NCBI RefSeq assembly: GCF_024699075.1 | Contig: NZ_JAILQF010000254.1 | Span: 1 to 24,866, forward strand | Direction of reading: 5' to 3' | From: Butyrivibrio sp. | Lineage (GTDB): Bacteria; Bacillota_A; Clostridia; Lachnospirales; Lachnospiraceae | Length of the DNA: 24,866 nucleotides | Shown: positions 15,390-23,580 of the stretch, in pieces | Numbering within the stretch: position 1 is the first letter of the stretch | Layout: every line of letters begins with the position of its first letter | The notes under the pieces: generated by a model | Databases searched by the model: none | What the model saw: the letters and a program-made list of their open reading frames with translations, nothing else | What the model was told of the DNA's origin: nothing | Made by a program: the position numbers and the translations under genes

Positions 15390-15893
15390 ATGGAAAATCC
15401 AATTCTGTACCGTAAGCGGATAATACCAGATGAGTGTATTAAATTAAAGGATGATGTCATTCTCTATCATGATTCAACCATGATCATGACGTCATGGCGT
15501 GCTTTTCGCCAAAAAGATTATCTTTCTTACGGATATTCCTGTTATTTCCTGGATCAAGGCTTCAAAATGAGTAAGTTCTACAGAGACGATGGCACCTTCA
15601 GCAGGTGGTATTTTGACATCGTGTCCTATCAAAAAGGTCCCGAAGACAATTCAATAATGGTTGTAGATCTTCTCGCAGATGTGGTCATCTATCCTGATGA
15701 TCGTTTCGAAGTCGTGGATCTTGACGAACTGGCTGAGGCTTATGACAAGAGCCTGTTAACTGCTGGTCAGATGCACGAGTGTCTTGAAAGCCTTGACCGT
15801 CTTATCAAGATCATCAACGAAAGAAGACTTTCTGAGCTATATCTGCCCTTAGAGATCCAGATATCGAACCTTCGAAATAATGTGCGCGGATAA
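15390..15893 (+). CDS. DUF402 family protein (FAU-1-like; possible nucleoside diphosphatase or RNA-associated)
   Basis: 167 residues from the ATG at 15390. The DUF402 fold is recognisable: a beta-barrel core with FSRWYFDIVSYQKGPEDNSIMVVDLLADVVIYPDDR (about residues 70-106, written here in pieces as FSRWYFDIVSY and MVVDLLADVVIYPDD) and FEVVDLDELAEAY, followed by a helical C-terminus. Family members include metal-dependent nucleotide phosphatases (as in Ntdp of Staphylococcus) and the RNA-binding FAU-1; the exact role here is unknown. The open frame could begin at GTG 15378, but the AGGTGG at 15381-15386 makes the ATG at 15390 more plausible, although the 3-base spacing is tight. It is divergent from the 853-residue protein and convergent with the SleB-type hydrolase. 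Confidence 0.75.
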   Translation: MENPILYRKRIIPDECIKLKDDVILYHDSTMIMTSWRAFRQKDYLSYGYSCYFLDQGFKMSKFYRDDGTFSRWYFDIVSYQKGPEDNSIMVVDLLADVVIYPDDRFEVVDLDELAEAYDKSLLTAGQMHECLESLDRLIKIINERRLSELYLPLEIQISNLRNNVRG

Positions 15894-15938
15894 CCTTCCG
15901 GAATTACCTTTTCTTATAATAATAAATTTATCTTTTTC

Positions 15939-17147
15939 TTAGTAGAAAATATGTCCGCCTATCTGTATACCTTCAAGTCCTGGGATCGGAGTCCTGAAAT
16001 ATACGCAGGTTCCGATATTGGTGACTCCGCTCATGGCTTCATCTGCTGCCCTGTAACAGGAAGCAGTTGCCTTGTCCTGCGCAAGAGCAAGCTCAAGTCT
16101 TCCACTAGCAACAGGTGAAAATTGTTTGTTCTGGTATATAACTCCCACAACTGTATCAGGGTACACACTAGACAGTACTCTGTTTATTACGACAGCTCCA
16201 ACTGCAAGCTGTCCTTCATAAGGTTCACCGCCTGCTTCACAGTAAATAAGATTAGCAAGAAGGAATCTGTCTCCTTCTGCAAATGTCACTTCTGAAATAT
16301 CTCTCCATGACGATGCCGCAGCAAGTCTTGAAAGTCTTATTTCTTCTTCAAGTTTCTTCTGAAGCTCTGCTATATCATTGTCCTTGGCAGCGATCTCCGC
16401 TTCCTTGGCTTCTGCCTCAGCTTCCGCAGCATCGATCTGATCAGAATAGTTACTTACTGCATTACTTGTAGATGTTACAAGTCCTGATACTCTGTTCTGC
16501 TCTTCAATCTGGGCTGCCTGATAGGATTCAAGCTCAGCCTGCTCTGCTTCAAGCAGTGCTTTGGCTTCTTCGATGCTAGCTACCGTATTCTGATATGCAA
16601 TGAGCTGCTCCCTGTCATATTCAGAAAGAAGACGTATATACTCACTGTTATTCAGAAAATCCGCAAAGCTTTCTGCTTCAAGAAGTATCTCAATAAGCAC
16701 AAAATCCTGGGATTCGTATATAAACTGAATACGCTTTTTCATTGCAGCATACTGGTCTGCTTCTGTCTGCATCGCTGCTTCAAGTTGTGCCTGAGTTTCT
16801 TCTATTTCTGCTTTTTTTGTATCTATATCAGCTTCGATCTGGGCCAGATTATTACTTACATCTGAGAGCTGGGTATTAAGGTTAGAAAGTTCTGACTTGA
16901 GGTCGCTTTGCTCCGACTTAAGGTCATTAACTTCTTCATTTTTTTCATCAAGCTCATTCTGGAGGTTTTCACGTTCTTCCTTGGCATCATCCAAGGCCTT
17001 TTTAGTCTCAGAAGTAGCATAGGCAGTATAAGGAGTGTTAACTGCAGCAAAGCGTATACAAATCGAAGTCACGACACAAAGTGCCATGACCTGAAATGAT
17101 TTTTTCACCCTTCGATGTGCAATTTTCACCCCTCGTCTTCTTGCCAT
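15939..17147 (-). CDS. SleB-type cell wall hydrolase with N-terminal coiled coil
   Basis: 402 residues. The N-terminus is basic ([16 protein letters not shown]), followed by a hydrophobic segment (about 18-35) ending near AYA at 42-44, which suggests export. Residues about 46-290 are a long coiled coil with heptads rich in E, L, Q and A, including ANYQT-like '[18 protein letters not shown]' features of the PcsB/YibP coiled-coil domain. The last 108 residues (295-402) are a Hydrolase_2 (SleB/CwlJ) domain: [18 protein letters not shown] with likely catalytic E304, VVINRV, NKQFSPV and the C-terminal GGHIFY. This domain cleaves peptidoglycan glycan strands (lytic transglycosylase-type in SleB). 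The coiled coil suggests control by a membrane partner, as FtsEX controls PcsB (inference). It lies 12 bases after the dCMP deaminase gene, the last of its operon. Confidence 0.88.
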   Translation of the reverse strand: MARRRGVKIAHRRVKKSFQVMALCVVTSICIRFAAVNTPYTAYATSETKKALDDAKEERENLQNELDEKNEEVNDLKSEQSDLKSELSNLNTQLSDVSNNLAQIEADIDTKKAEIEETQAQLEAAMQTEADQYAAMKKRIQFIYESQDFVLIEILLEAESFADFLNNSEYIRLLSEYDREQLIAYQNTVASIEEAKALLEAEQAELESYQAAQIEEQNRVSGLVTSTSNAVSNYSDQIDAAEAEAEAKEAEIAAKDNDIAELQKKLEEEIRLSRLAAASSWRDISEVTFAEGDRFLLANLIYCEAGGEPYEGQLAVGAVVINRVLSSVYPDTVVGVIYQNKQFSPVASGRLELALAQDKATASCYRAADEAMSGVTNIGTCVYFRTPIPGLEGIQIGGHIFY

Positions 17148-17159
17148 AAAAATCCCGTC

Positions 17160-17642
17160 TTAAATAGAAATGTGTATATTACGACCTGTGCGCTGATACT
17201 GATAATACCTTACACCTGCAGCATTGAACATCTTCTTGGATGCTCTTGTAGATGCTGTATTTTCGTATTTGTCACTGTCATAAATAACAGTTCTGATACC
17301 TGCCTGAATGATAGCCTTGGCACATTCATTACAAGGGAAAAGAGAAACATATATCTTTGCACCTTCAAGCGAACCGCCGCGATAATTTAAGATCGCATTA
17401 AGCTCTGAATGAGTAACAAACGGATATTTAGTTGCAAGTTCGTCTTCTCCATCTCTTTCCCAAGGAAACTCTTCATCAGAGCAGCCTGTTGGGAAGCCGT
17501 TATAACCCATGGATAAGATCTTATTGTCCTGGCTTACTATGCATGAACCCACCTGTGTATTGGGATCCTTGGATCTCATACCGGCAAGCTTTGCTACTCC
17601 CATAAAGTACTCATCCCAGGTAATATAGTCTTCTCTTTTCAT
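17160..17642 (-). CDS. dCMP deaminase (ComEB-like cytidine/deoxycytidylate deaminase family)
   Basis: 160 residues. It converts dCMP to dUMP, feeding thymidylate synthesis. The zinc site is complete: H78-S-E80 in FVTHSELNAIL (H as ligand, E as proton shuttle) and P103-C104-N-E-C107. VGSCIVSQDNKILSMGYNGFPTGCSD (31-56) is the typical substrate-proximal block of dCMP deaminases. The usual HAE is HSE here, which keeps the functional H and E. GGAGG lies 6 bases before the ATG, and the start is 18 bases after the upp stop, so the two pyrimidine-salvage enzymes are in one operon. Confidence 0.93.
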   Translation of the reverse strand: MKREDYITWDEYFMGVAKLAGMRSKDPNTQVGSCIVSQDNKILSMGYNGFPTGCSDEEFPWERDGEDELATKYPFVTHSELNAILNYRGGSLEGAKIYVSLFPCNECAKAIIQAGIRTVIYDSDKYENTASTRASKKMFNAAGVRYYQYQRTGRNIHISI

Positions 17643-17660
17643 CTTAGTCCTCCGAACAAA

Positions 17661-18290
17661 TTATTTTGTTCCGAAAATTCTGTCACCGGCATCACCAAGT
17701 CCTGGTACGATGTAGCCATGCTCGTTGAGCTTTTCATCAACTGTTCCGATGAAGATATCAATATCAGGATGAGCTTCCTGAACTGTCTTGATTCCTTCAG
17801 GAGCTGCGATAATGCACATGAAGTGGATATGCTTGCAGCCTTTTTCCTTGAGCATCTGGATAGCTGCAGCTGATGATCCGCCTGTAGCAAGCATAGGATC
17901 AACTACGAAGATTTCTCTGTCTGCAACATCAGCAGGAAGTTTGCAATAATATTCAACAGGCTTAAGTGTTTCAGGGTCGCGGTAAAGACCGATATGACCA
18001 ACCTTTGCTGCAGGTATAAGCTCGAGCATACCATCAACCATTCCAAGACCCGCGCGAAGAATCGGAACTACGCAGAGCTTTCTTCCCTTAAGTTCCTGTA
18101 CTACTGTTGTAGTAATGGGTGTCTCTATCTCAACATCCTGAAGCTCAAGATCTCTTGTTGCTTCATAACAGATAAGCTCTGCTATCTCACTGATGATCCT
18201 TCTGAATTCGTTAGTTCCTGTTGTCTTTCTTCTGATAAGACCGATCTTGTGTTTGATAAGTGGGTGATCCATTACTACAATTTTAGACAT
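17661..18290 (-). CDS. upp: Uracil phosphoribosyltransferase
   Basis: 209 residues, the normal length. It makes UMP from uracil and PRPP. Motifs: [22 protein letters not shown] (9-30) at the N-terminus, [12 protein letters not shown] (76-87), PRPP loop [12 protein letters not shown] (129-140) and uracil-binding [12 protein letters not shown] (193-204), ending FGTK. The ATG follows GAGGAG by about 8 bases. I see no PyrR-type attenuator or riboswitch in the 126-base gap to rpiB. It begins the closely packed set upp, dCMP deaminase, SleB-type hydrolase and may be read from the rpiB transcript. Confidence 0.97.
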   Translation of the reverse strand: MSKIVVMDHPLIKHKIGLIRRKTTGTNEFRRIISEIAELICYEATRDLELQDVEIETPITTTVVQELKGRKLCVVPILRAGLGMVDGMLELIPAAKVGHIGLYRDPETLKPVEYYCKLPADVADREIFVVDPMLATGGSSAAAIQMLKEKGCKHIHFMCIIAAPEGIKTVQEAHPDIDIFIGTVDEKLNEHGYIVPGLGDAGDRIFGTK

Positions 18291-18416
18291 TGTTATTCTC
18301 CTCTTTTATATTAGTTAGCATTTGATTGTCTATTTAAGAATTCACGGCCCCCAAAAGGTCCGTTTACTTTTTGAATACTTTTTATAGAATATGTATTCAG
18401 AATAATTTTTCGATGA

Positions 18417-18851
18417 TCATTCATTATCCATCATCTTTTTGATTCTGCGGCTGTGCTTTTCAAGACCAGAAAACTCTGTATCAAGGAATGTATCAACGAT
18501 CTCGCATCCAAGAACAGATCCTACGAATCCGCCTCCCATGGCAAGAACGTTGGCATCATTATGCTCTCTTGTAAGTCTTGCTGATGATACTTCAGAGCAA
18601 AGTGCGCAGCGAACGCCCTTTACTTTATTAGCAACCATAGAAATTCCAATTCCGGTTGTGCAGATAACGATACCCTTTTCACATTCTCCGGATGCTACAG
18701 CTTTAGCTGCTGCCAGACCAAAATCAGGATAATCGCAGGAATTCTTGTCGTAAGTACCAAAATCCTTGTACTCGATTCCTCTCTCCTTGAGATGCTCCAT
18801 TACTGCGACTTTAAGATCATATCCGCCATGATCACTGCCAAGTGCTATCAT
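18417..18851 (-). CDS. rpiB: Ribose-5-phosphate isomerase B
   Basis: 144 residues. RpiB interconverts ribose-5-phosphate and ribulose-5-phosphate in the pentose phosphate pathway, or a related sugar phosphate such as allose- or galactose-6-phosphate. Motifs: IALGSDHGGYDLK (2-14), YPDFG (41-45), the active-site strand IVICTTGIGISMVANK with C64 (61-76), and TREHNDANVLAMGG (94-107) with H97. These match RpiB rather than LacA/LacB, and the gene is not in a sugar-utilisation cluster. Its product feeds PRPP synthetase, whose gene is also in this window. GGAAGG lies about 11 bases upstream of the start. The gene lies 118 bases after the sua5-type gene, separated by two hairpins. Confidence 0.95.
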   Translation of the reverse strand: MIALGSDHGGYDLKVAVMEHLKERGIEYKDFGTYDKNSCDYPDFGLAAAKAVASGECEKGIVICTTGIGISMVANKVKGVRCALCSEVSSARLTREHNDANVLAMGGGFVGSVLGCEIVDTFLDTEFSGLEKHSRRIKKMMDNE

Positions 18852-18910
18852 TGTGTGTACTTCCTTCCGCTTAATATTTTATTTGATGTATATATTATAA
18901 ACAAACACTG

Positions 18911-18968
18911 GGAATTGGTGGCGACATACAGCACCAATTCCTAGCGATAAAATGTCCCATTTTATCGC
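18911..18968 (-). repeat. Two adjacent perfect hairpins after the sua5-type gene
   Basis: On the minus strand, one base after the stop codon, there is an 11-bp perfect stem (GCGATAAAATG/CATTTTATCGC, loop of 3; 18944-18968), then a 10-bp perfect stem (GGAATTGGTG/CACCAATTCC, loop of 11; 18911-18941). Neither is followed by a T tract, so they are more likely RNA-stabilising or partial terminators. The second stem shares the TTGGTG/CACCAA arms with hairpin 2 of the structured repeat at 23581-23675, but the loop and the 35-nt tail are not shared. Confidence 0.6.
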
Positions 18969-18969
18969 A

Positions 18970-20028
18970 TTATATATGCTCAACATGCTGACCGGCAGCC
19001 TTTAAGAGCCTGTTCATTATAGCCTGACCTATACCATTTGTATCAAAGGATTCTGAAAACATGACATCCACATCTTCGTCATCAAACTCACGAAGTATGC
19101 GGAAAAGTTCGTGCGCAACGCTCCTCTCGTCTTCCCTTGACCCAACGCTTTTGACAACATCAGCCTTGTAGTCTTTAGCAGTAGCATCTGTTGCTATGAT
19201 GCCTACCTTAAGACCCTGCTCATGCATCTTTAGCGCACGCTCATTAATATATTTTAACACATGTTCCTGGGAACCTTCCACTATTGTTAACTCGCCTTTT
19301 GGCGCATAGTGGCGGTATTTCATTCCAGGTGCTTTTGGTTTTTCTTTTGAGTTTGAATCAATAATTGTTTTATCGATAGTTACATCCGGAAGTACCTCTT
19401 TTAACATCTCATAGGTTATGTATCCCGGGCGAAGTATCATTGGAACATTTGCGGTAAGATCAACAATAGTTGACTCAAGGCCTATTCCAACCTGGCCTCC
19501 GTCAATTATCATATCAACCTTGCCGTCAAGGTCTTCTATGCAGTACTTGGCCACTGTAGGAGATGGTCTTCCTGATGTGTTGGCGCTTGGAGCTGCAATA
19601 AATCCGCCGCCTTCTTTGATCATCTGCGCTGCGATCTTATTACTTGGCATACGGATTGCAACTGTTTCAAGACCGCCTGTTGTCTCAAGTGGAATAAGAT
19701 CAGACTTATTAAGGATCATAGTAAGTGGTCCGGGCCAGAAGGCGTTAGCAAGCTTTATTGCAGCTTCCGGAACATCTGATGCCACCTTGTACAGATCCTC
19801 AACCTGCCAGATATGCACTATCAGCGGGTTATCAGAGGGTCTACCCTTTGCGGCATAGATCTTTTTTGACGAATCAGGATTTCTTCCGTCCCCGCCAAGT
19901 CCATATACGGTCTCTGTGGGAAAAGCAACAAGGCCACCTCTAAGAAGGATCTCTCCAGCTTTTTTCAAAGCTTCCTGTGCTTTTTCGTCTATATTGTTTT
20001 CATCAATTACTACTACCTGTGTTTCCAC
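18970..20028 (-). CDS. ywlC: L-threonylcarbamoyladenylate synthase, Sua5/YwlC type
   Basis: 352 residues, the long Sua5 form with two domains. It makes threonylcarbamoyl-AMP from Thr, bicarbonate and ATP for the t6A modification at position 37 of ANN-decoding tRNAs. The YrdC-like domain (about 15-205) shows FPTETVYGLGGD (36-47), KGRPSDNPL (61-69), WPGPLT (98-103), PSANTSGRPSPT (147-158) and GLESTIVD (183-190). The linker with APGMKYRHYAP leads to the C-terminal Sua5 domain (about 225-350). All key residues appear intact. It follows the GH18 gene by 25 bases, in the same direction. Confidence 0.95.
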   Translation of the reverse strand: METQVVVIDENNIDEKAQEALKKAGEILLRGGLVAFPTETVYGLGGDGRNPDSSKKIYAAKGRPSDNPLIVHIWQVEDLYKVASDVPEAAIKLANAFWPGPLTMILNKSDLIPLETTGGLETVAIRMPSNKIAAQMIKEGGGFIAAPSANTSGRPSPTVAKYCIEDLDGKVDMIIDGGQVGIGLESTIVDLTANVPMILRPGYITYEMLKEVLPDVTIDKTIIDSNSKEKPKAPGMKYRHYAPKGELTIVEGSQEHVLKYINERALKMHEQGLKVGIIATDATAKDYKADVVKSVGSREDERSVAHELFRILREFDDEDVDVMFSESFDTNGIGQAIMNRLLKAAGQHVEHI

Positions 20029-20053
20029 TTCTTAATACCTCTACTACTTCAAA

Positions 20054-21790
20054 TCAATTATTTACATACGCCTCTAAAATAGGCCAGATATCGCTTGTCT
20101 CATATCCAAGCTGCCATGCTGCAACACCTGCGCAGCCATTAACGTCCATTACATTAAGCTTTGTCTGGATTGATTCTGCATCTTCAAGCCAGATCTCAAC
20201 CTTGGTTCCATCAGACTGTGTATAGGTTCCATAATACTGACAGGTATTCTGATCCCAGGTCATCTCAATGCCGTTTGAGCTTATGTAGCTAGCTGCCCAG
20301 GACATGCCACCTGCCTGGCTCTGAACTGTTCCATCAGTACTTGTGAACCATATTCTTGTATAGAATGGTATACCGTTTACGAGCTTATCAGCTGGTACAT
20401 CTTCAAGAGTATTCTTGATTCCCTCTTCAACATAAGTGATGGATGCAACAGAACCAGCTTCTGCGCTTCCTTCATAGTGCTCATCGTAAGCCATGATAAT
20501 TACGTAGTCACAAACAACTCCAAGCTCTTTTCTATGAAAAAAGCTATTGCCCATAGGAACAGGGATATCAACAGAAAGTACTGTTCCATTAGCTCTGCAG
20601 GCAATTGAAAGCTCTCTGATGAATTCTATATAGTCTTCACCGCCATCAGCTGCGATATCTTCAAGACTTGAACCTGTAAACTCAAGATCGACATTGATTC
20701 CATCGATTCCATAGGCTCTTACTTCACTCATAAGGTTATCAATAAGTCTTGCTCTTGATGTGCTAGTCGCAAGTACTGTAGCAGTGTGCCCCTCTCCATC
20801 TCTAAAGAAGGAGTTATTGAAGTTATCAAGTGCTGCCCAAACCTGCATTCCGTTTGCATGAGCTGTATTTACATAATCCTGAGTGGCAAAAGATTCTATG
20901 CCGCCTTCATTATCACTAAGGGAAAACCATGTTGGTGAGATAACATTGATACCGGTTGTTCCTGATATTGCTGATGAAAGGGTTGAATTACCTGCTTTGC
21001 CGCCAATAGACTGCCATACAAGGTTAACCTTGCCATTCATCTTAACTGTTGTATATTCAGGCTCTGCATAGTGGCTAGGCGCAAGGAGGTCTACTGTCTG
21101 GATATTTTCCAGAAACTTGTTTTCAACATATCCGATATAGCCGTCAGGGCTTACAACCTTAGCCCAGTCTTCAAGCTTCTCAAGTATTACAACTGTATCT
21201 GACTTATTAAGTCCTACAAGGATCTCACTCTTAACGCCGCCGCGAAGTCTTAATTTAGTATCCTTCTTGATAGTAGCTCTAACTTCCTGACCAAATTCTG
21301 TGAACATGGTGATGTGATTAGGGTCAGTATAAGCTGTGTATGAGAAATTAGTGTATTTCATTACGTAGTCCATTGCTACATAAAGAGTATCACCTTCGAA
21401 TACAGCAGCTGCATATCCAAGATCCTCTGAGGATCCGTCAGTAGAGCTTACTGTGCTCTCACCGACATTTGCTGTTAAGATCGCACCAGGAGTTGTATAA
21501 ACAAGGATCTGCTCCTCTTCGCCGTAGTAGAAACGGTCGTTTAAATACTCCTGTACATCTGAAAATGTCATATAATAAACGCCATCAATAAGTCTGGCAT
21601 GAAGATCCGTTTTTTCATACTGAAGAATGATCGGAACATCCGCCTCATCTTCTATTCCAAAATAGCTGGTTGTATCTGCCTGTTCATTACTGTAGGAATA
21701 TTTGTCGTATAATTTTTTACCAACATATCCTCCACCAAGTAAAAATATAAGGAAAATAATTACAAGTACCGGTATAACCTTATGTTTCAT
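20054..21790 (-). CDS. Membrane-anchored GH18 family hydrolase with SH3b domain (YaaH/SleL-like)
   Basis: 578 residues. One N-terminal signal/anchor helix (about 5-25) suggests an extracytoplasmic enzyme. Residues about 50-165 resemble a copper-amine-oxidase-N-like stalk domain (VYYMTFSDVQEYLND, LYVAMDYVMKYT). About 172-228 is a bacterial SH3 domain (LRLRGGVKSEILVGL, DWAKVVSPDGYIGYVENKFL). About 250-575 is a GH18 barrel with the active-site strand GIDGINVDLEF: D363, D368 and catalytic E370. N366 replaces the usual Asp, a variant common in the spore-lytic YaaH/YdhD/SleL group. MAYDEHY (433-439) and AAWQLGYE (557-564) are the expected later strands. It probably acts on peptidoglycan GlcNAc linkages. 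AAGAGG lies 4 bases before the ATG. Confidence 0.9.
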   Translation of the reverse strand: MKHKVIPVLVIIFLIFLLGGGYVGKKLYDKYSYSNEQADTTSYFGIEDEADVPIILQYEKTDLHARLIDGVYYMTFSDVQEYLNDRFYYGEEEQILVYTTPGAILTANVGESTVSSTDGSSEDLGYAAAVFEGDTLYVAMDYVMKYTNFSYTAYTDPNHITMFTEFGQEVRATIKKDTKLRLRGGVKSEILVGLNKSDTVVILEKLEDWAKVVSPDGYIGYVENKFLENIQTVDLLAPSHYAEPEYTTVKMNGKVNLVWQSIGGKAGNSTLSSAISGTTGINVISPTWFSLSDNEGGIESFATQDYVNTAHANGMQVWAALDNFNNSFFRDGEGHTATVLATSTSRARLIDNLMSEVRAYGIDGINVDLEFTGSSLEDIAADGGEDYIEFIRELSIACRANGTVLSVDIPVPMGNSFFHRKELGVVCDYVIIMAYDEHYEGSAEAGSVASITYVEEGIKNTLEDVPADKLVNGIPFYTRIWFTSTDGTVQSQAGGMSWAASYISSNGIEMTWDQNTCQYYGTYTQSDGTKVEIWLEDAESIQTKLNVMDVNGCAGVAAWQLGYETSDIWPILEAYVNN

Positions 21791-21953
21791 AAAACCTCTT
21801 CCCTCAAATTCTTATAGTTTTGACCGGGTTATATTTTACCACATAACGTGATACAGTGCCATCTCTGGGGCTATTCCTCCCCATTTTAACGTTTTGCTTT
21901 TTTATCTGATCATAACTAAATGTGATATAATTTATATATGCATTAACGCATTC

Positions 21954-21990
21954 AAAAACACAGCCCTCCGAATCTTTTCGTCAGGCTGTG
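21954..21990 (-). terminator. Rho-independent terminator of a minus-strand transcript
   Basis: Minus-strand stem CACAGCC/GGCTGTG (21990-21984/21965-21959) with a possible inner extension, followed directly by TTTTT (21958-21954). There is no T tract on the plus strand. No annotated gene ends here, so it implies an unannotated transcript coming from the mecA side. Confidence 0.75.
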
Positions 21991-22507
21991 CGTCTGTAAG
22001 CTTTGTGACATGATCTACAATTATATGCAATTGGCGGGATCCTCTTGTTATAAATGTTAATTTAGTCACAAGTATTTCTTTTGTCCAAAGGTTCTATCAG
22101 CACCAAAAGGTATCCGTGATATAAATTCTGATATTTTGTTTTAAACTGCCTTTTTTCAAAAAAGATGCTTTTGTCCTCTTATGAGATGCCATTCCGTACC
22201 CTGATAATAAAAACTCCTTGAAATATCGTAGCGAAATGCTACTTATAGACTGCGAAATACTTGCGTTTTGTTTTGGTTATCTGCATAATTCGGCTCCCAA
22301 AAGCAAAAGTCATACAAATACCGCAGGTATGATAATTTCAGATTTTTGATACGTTGTTTAATTTAAATTGTTTTGTTATTTTTCAAAAATGGGTAATCCC
22401 TCAGACTAATATGTCTGTAAGGCGTTCTGTCTGATGCAGAACTAATTACGATATTTTAGAAAACATGCCCCCCTTCCGGATACATATCCTGGAAAGGCAT
22501 CTCACGA
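21954..22507 (-). ncRNA. Candidate long noncoding RNA (promoter and terminator flanked)
   Basis: A minus-strand promoter (22514-22542) and a strong terminator (21954-21990) bracket about 550 nt without a convincing gene, inside the 921-base gap between the GH18 gene and mecA. The predicted RNA contains many short perfect stems: a compound 14-15-bp hairpin near its 5' end (22465-22499), GTTCTG/CAGAAC (22424-22442), CAGAC/GTCTG (22402-22417), TCATAC/GTATGA, GTAGC/GCTAC, CTTTTTT/AAAAAAG and the terminator. It does not match tmRNA, RNase P RNA, SRP RNA or any riboswitch core that I can recognise. It could instead be a long leader with an attenuator for the GH18 gene, whose ATG is 164 bases beyond the terminator. 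Confidence 0.4.
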
Positions 22508-22513
22508 GGAAAT

Positions 22514-22542
22514 ATTATACAGCCATTATTCCATTTTTGCAA
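22514..22542 (-). promoter_or_regulatory. Promoter of the candidate noncoding RNA
   Basis: On the minus strand: TTGCAA, a 17-base spacer and a perfect TATAAT. The expected start is near 22507, just before a strong compound hairpin. Confidence 0.6.
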
Positions 22543-22618
22543 TACCCTTATTTATAAATTCTTTTTATTTTTTTAGAAAAAAGACTCTTAATTATAGGGC
22601 TTTGGACCGATACATATA

Positions 22619-22647
22619 TTGACATTACGCAAGGTTTACCTTAGTAT
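22619..22647 (+). promoter_or_regulatory. Sigma-A-type promoter of mecA
   Basis: A perfect TTGACA (22619-22624), a 17-base spacer and TAGTAT (22642-22647). The expected start near 22654 gives a leader of about 58 nt before the mecA ATG. Confidence 0.65.
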
Positions 22648-22711
22648 TTGTGTAATCAATTTTTACAGCTAAGTTTTCAAGGATGAAATAACAAAAGCAG
22701 GAGGTAAGTTT

Positions 22712-23503
22712 ATGAAAATTGAGAAGGTGAATGATCACCAGATCCGTTGCACACTTACCAGAGAGGATCTTACCAAGAGACAGCTCAAAGTTAGTGAGCT
22801 CGCATATGGTACTGATAAAGCGCGTGAACTTTTCCAGGAAATGATGCATCAGGCCAATACTCGTTTTGGCTTTAATGCAGAGGATGTTCCGCTCATGATA
22901 GAGGCTATTCCTGTTAACTCAGAGTGTATTATTCTGGTTATTACCAAGTCTGAGGATCCTGAAGAGCTGGATACACGTTTTTCAGAATTTGGCCCGTCTG
23001 TTCAGGATGATAATGCGTCCTATGAAAATGGTAATGTGGACTATTCCGAGAATACAGAAGAAAATGAAGATGAAGAGGTCATGGATCTGTTCCATCGTCT
23101 TCAGGACGGCGACTTCTCCGGATTCCTTGACGGAGTTACCAATCATGAATCCAAGAGACTTAAGGCAGGTCTTAATGCATCTATAAAAAGAGCAGCAAGA
23201 AACAATGAAAATTCCTTCTGCTGCTTTAAGCTGAACTCAATGCATGATGTATTAAAGCTTCCGGCACTTCTTCCTCCGGGCTTCCACAGCCGCAATACTT
23301 TATTCCGTAACGAGGACGAAGGTGGATATCTACTCTGCATATATGGCAACCAGAATGATAAGCGTTTTACAAACCTTTGCAATCTGTTTGGTGAGTATGC
23401 AAAGATGGTGGATACAGCAACTTGCAGTTCTATCTTCCTTGAAGAACATTATCCGATAGTTATTGCAGATAAAGCTCTTCAAAAACTGGCATCAGCTAAC
23501 TAA
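22712..23503 (+). CDS. mecA: MecA-type adaptor protein for ClpC
   Basis: 263 residues. MecA adaptors bring substrates to the ClpC-ClpP protease and help ClpC assemble; in Bacillus the substrate is the competence factor ComK. The N-terminal substrate-binding domain (about 1-85) starts MKIEKVNDHQIRCTLTREDL and has the ARELFQEMMHQA block. A very acidic linker follows (about 95-130). The C-terminal ClpC-binding domain (about 150-263) shows YLLCIYG, FGEYAKM and LEEHYPIVIADKAL. Length and layout are typical. AGGAGG is 6 bases before the ATG, the promoter is at 22619-22647 and a terminator follows directly, so this is a single-gene unit. Confidence 0.93.
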   Translation: MKIEKVNDHQIRCTLTREDLTKRQLKVSELAYGTDKARELFQEMMHQANTRFGFNAEDVPLMIEAIPVNSECIILVITKSEDPEELDTRFSEFGPSVQDDNASYENGNVDYSENTEENEDEEVMDLFHRLQDGDFSGFLDGVTNHESKRLKAGLNASIKRAARNNENSFCCFKLNSMHDVLKLPALLPPGFHSRNTLFRNEDEGGYLLCIYGNQNDKRFTNLCNLFGEYAKMVDTATCSSIFLEEHYPIVIADKALQKLASAN

Positions 23504-23514
23504 AAATATTCTTA

Positions 23515-23545
23515 GAAATCCGCAGTTTCTGCGGATTTCTTTTTT
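23515..23545 (+). terminator. Rho-independent terminator after mecA
   Basis: A perfect 11-bp stem GAAATCCGCAG/CTGCGGATTTC (23515-23525/23529-23539) with loop TTT, then TTTTTT, 11 bases after the mecA stop. Confidence 0.95.
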
Positions 23546-23580
23546 ATGTAAAAAAACGCTCTCGTGGTTTTCATTTTTAA

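Noticed and set aside
18291..18416. Pyrimidine-responsive attenuator or riboswitch upstream of upp
   Set aside because: A TAGACA-16-TATAAA pair is present, but it sits too close to the ribosome binding site, and no terminator/antiterminator pair or known riboswitch core is seen.
21921..21931. Plus-strand TGA-TATAAT extended -10 that would run antisense to the candidate RNA
   Set aside because: No supporting -35 and no gene or terminator fits a transcript from it; AT-rich intergenic DNA makes such matches common.
22097..22192. 31-codon basic frame on the minus strand inside the candidate RNA
   Set aside because: No Shine-Dalgarno at proper spacing (AAGGAG is about 20 bases away), and short enough to arise by chance.
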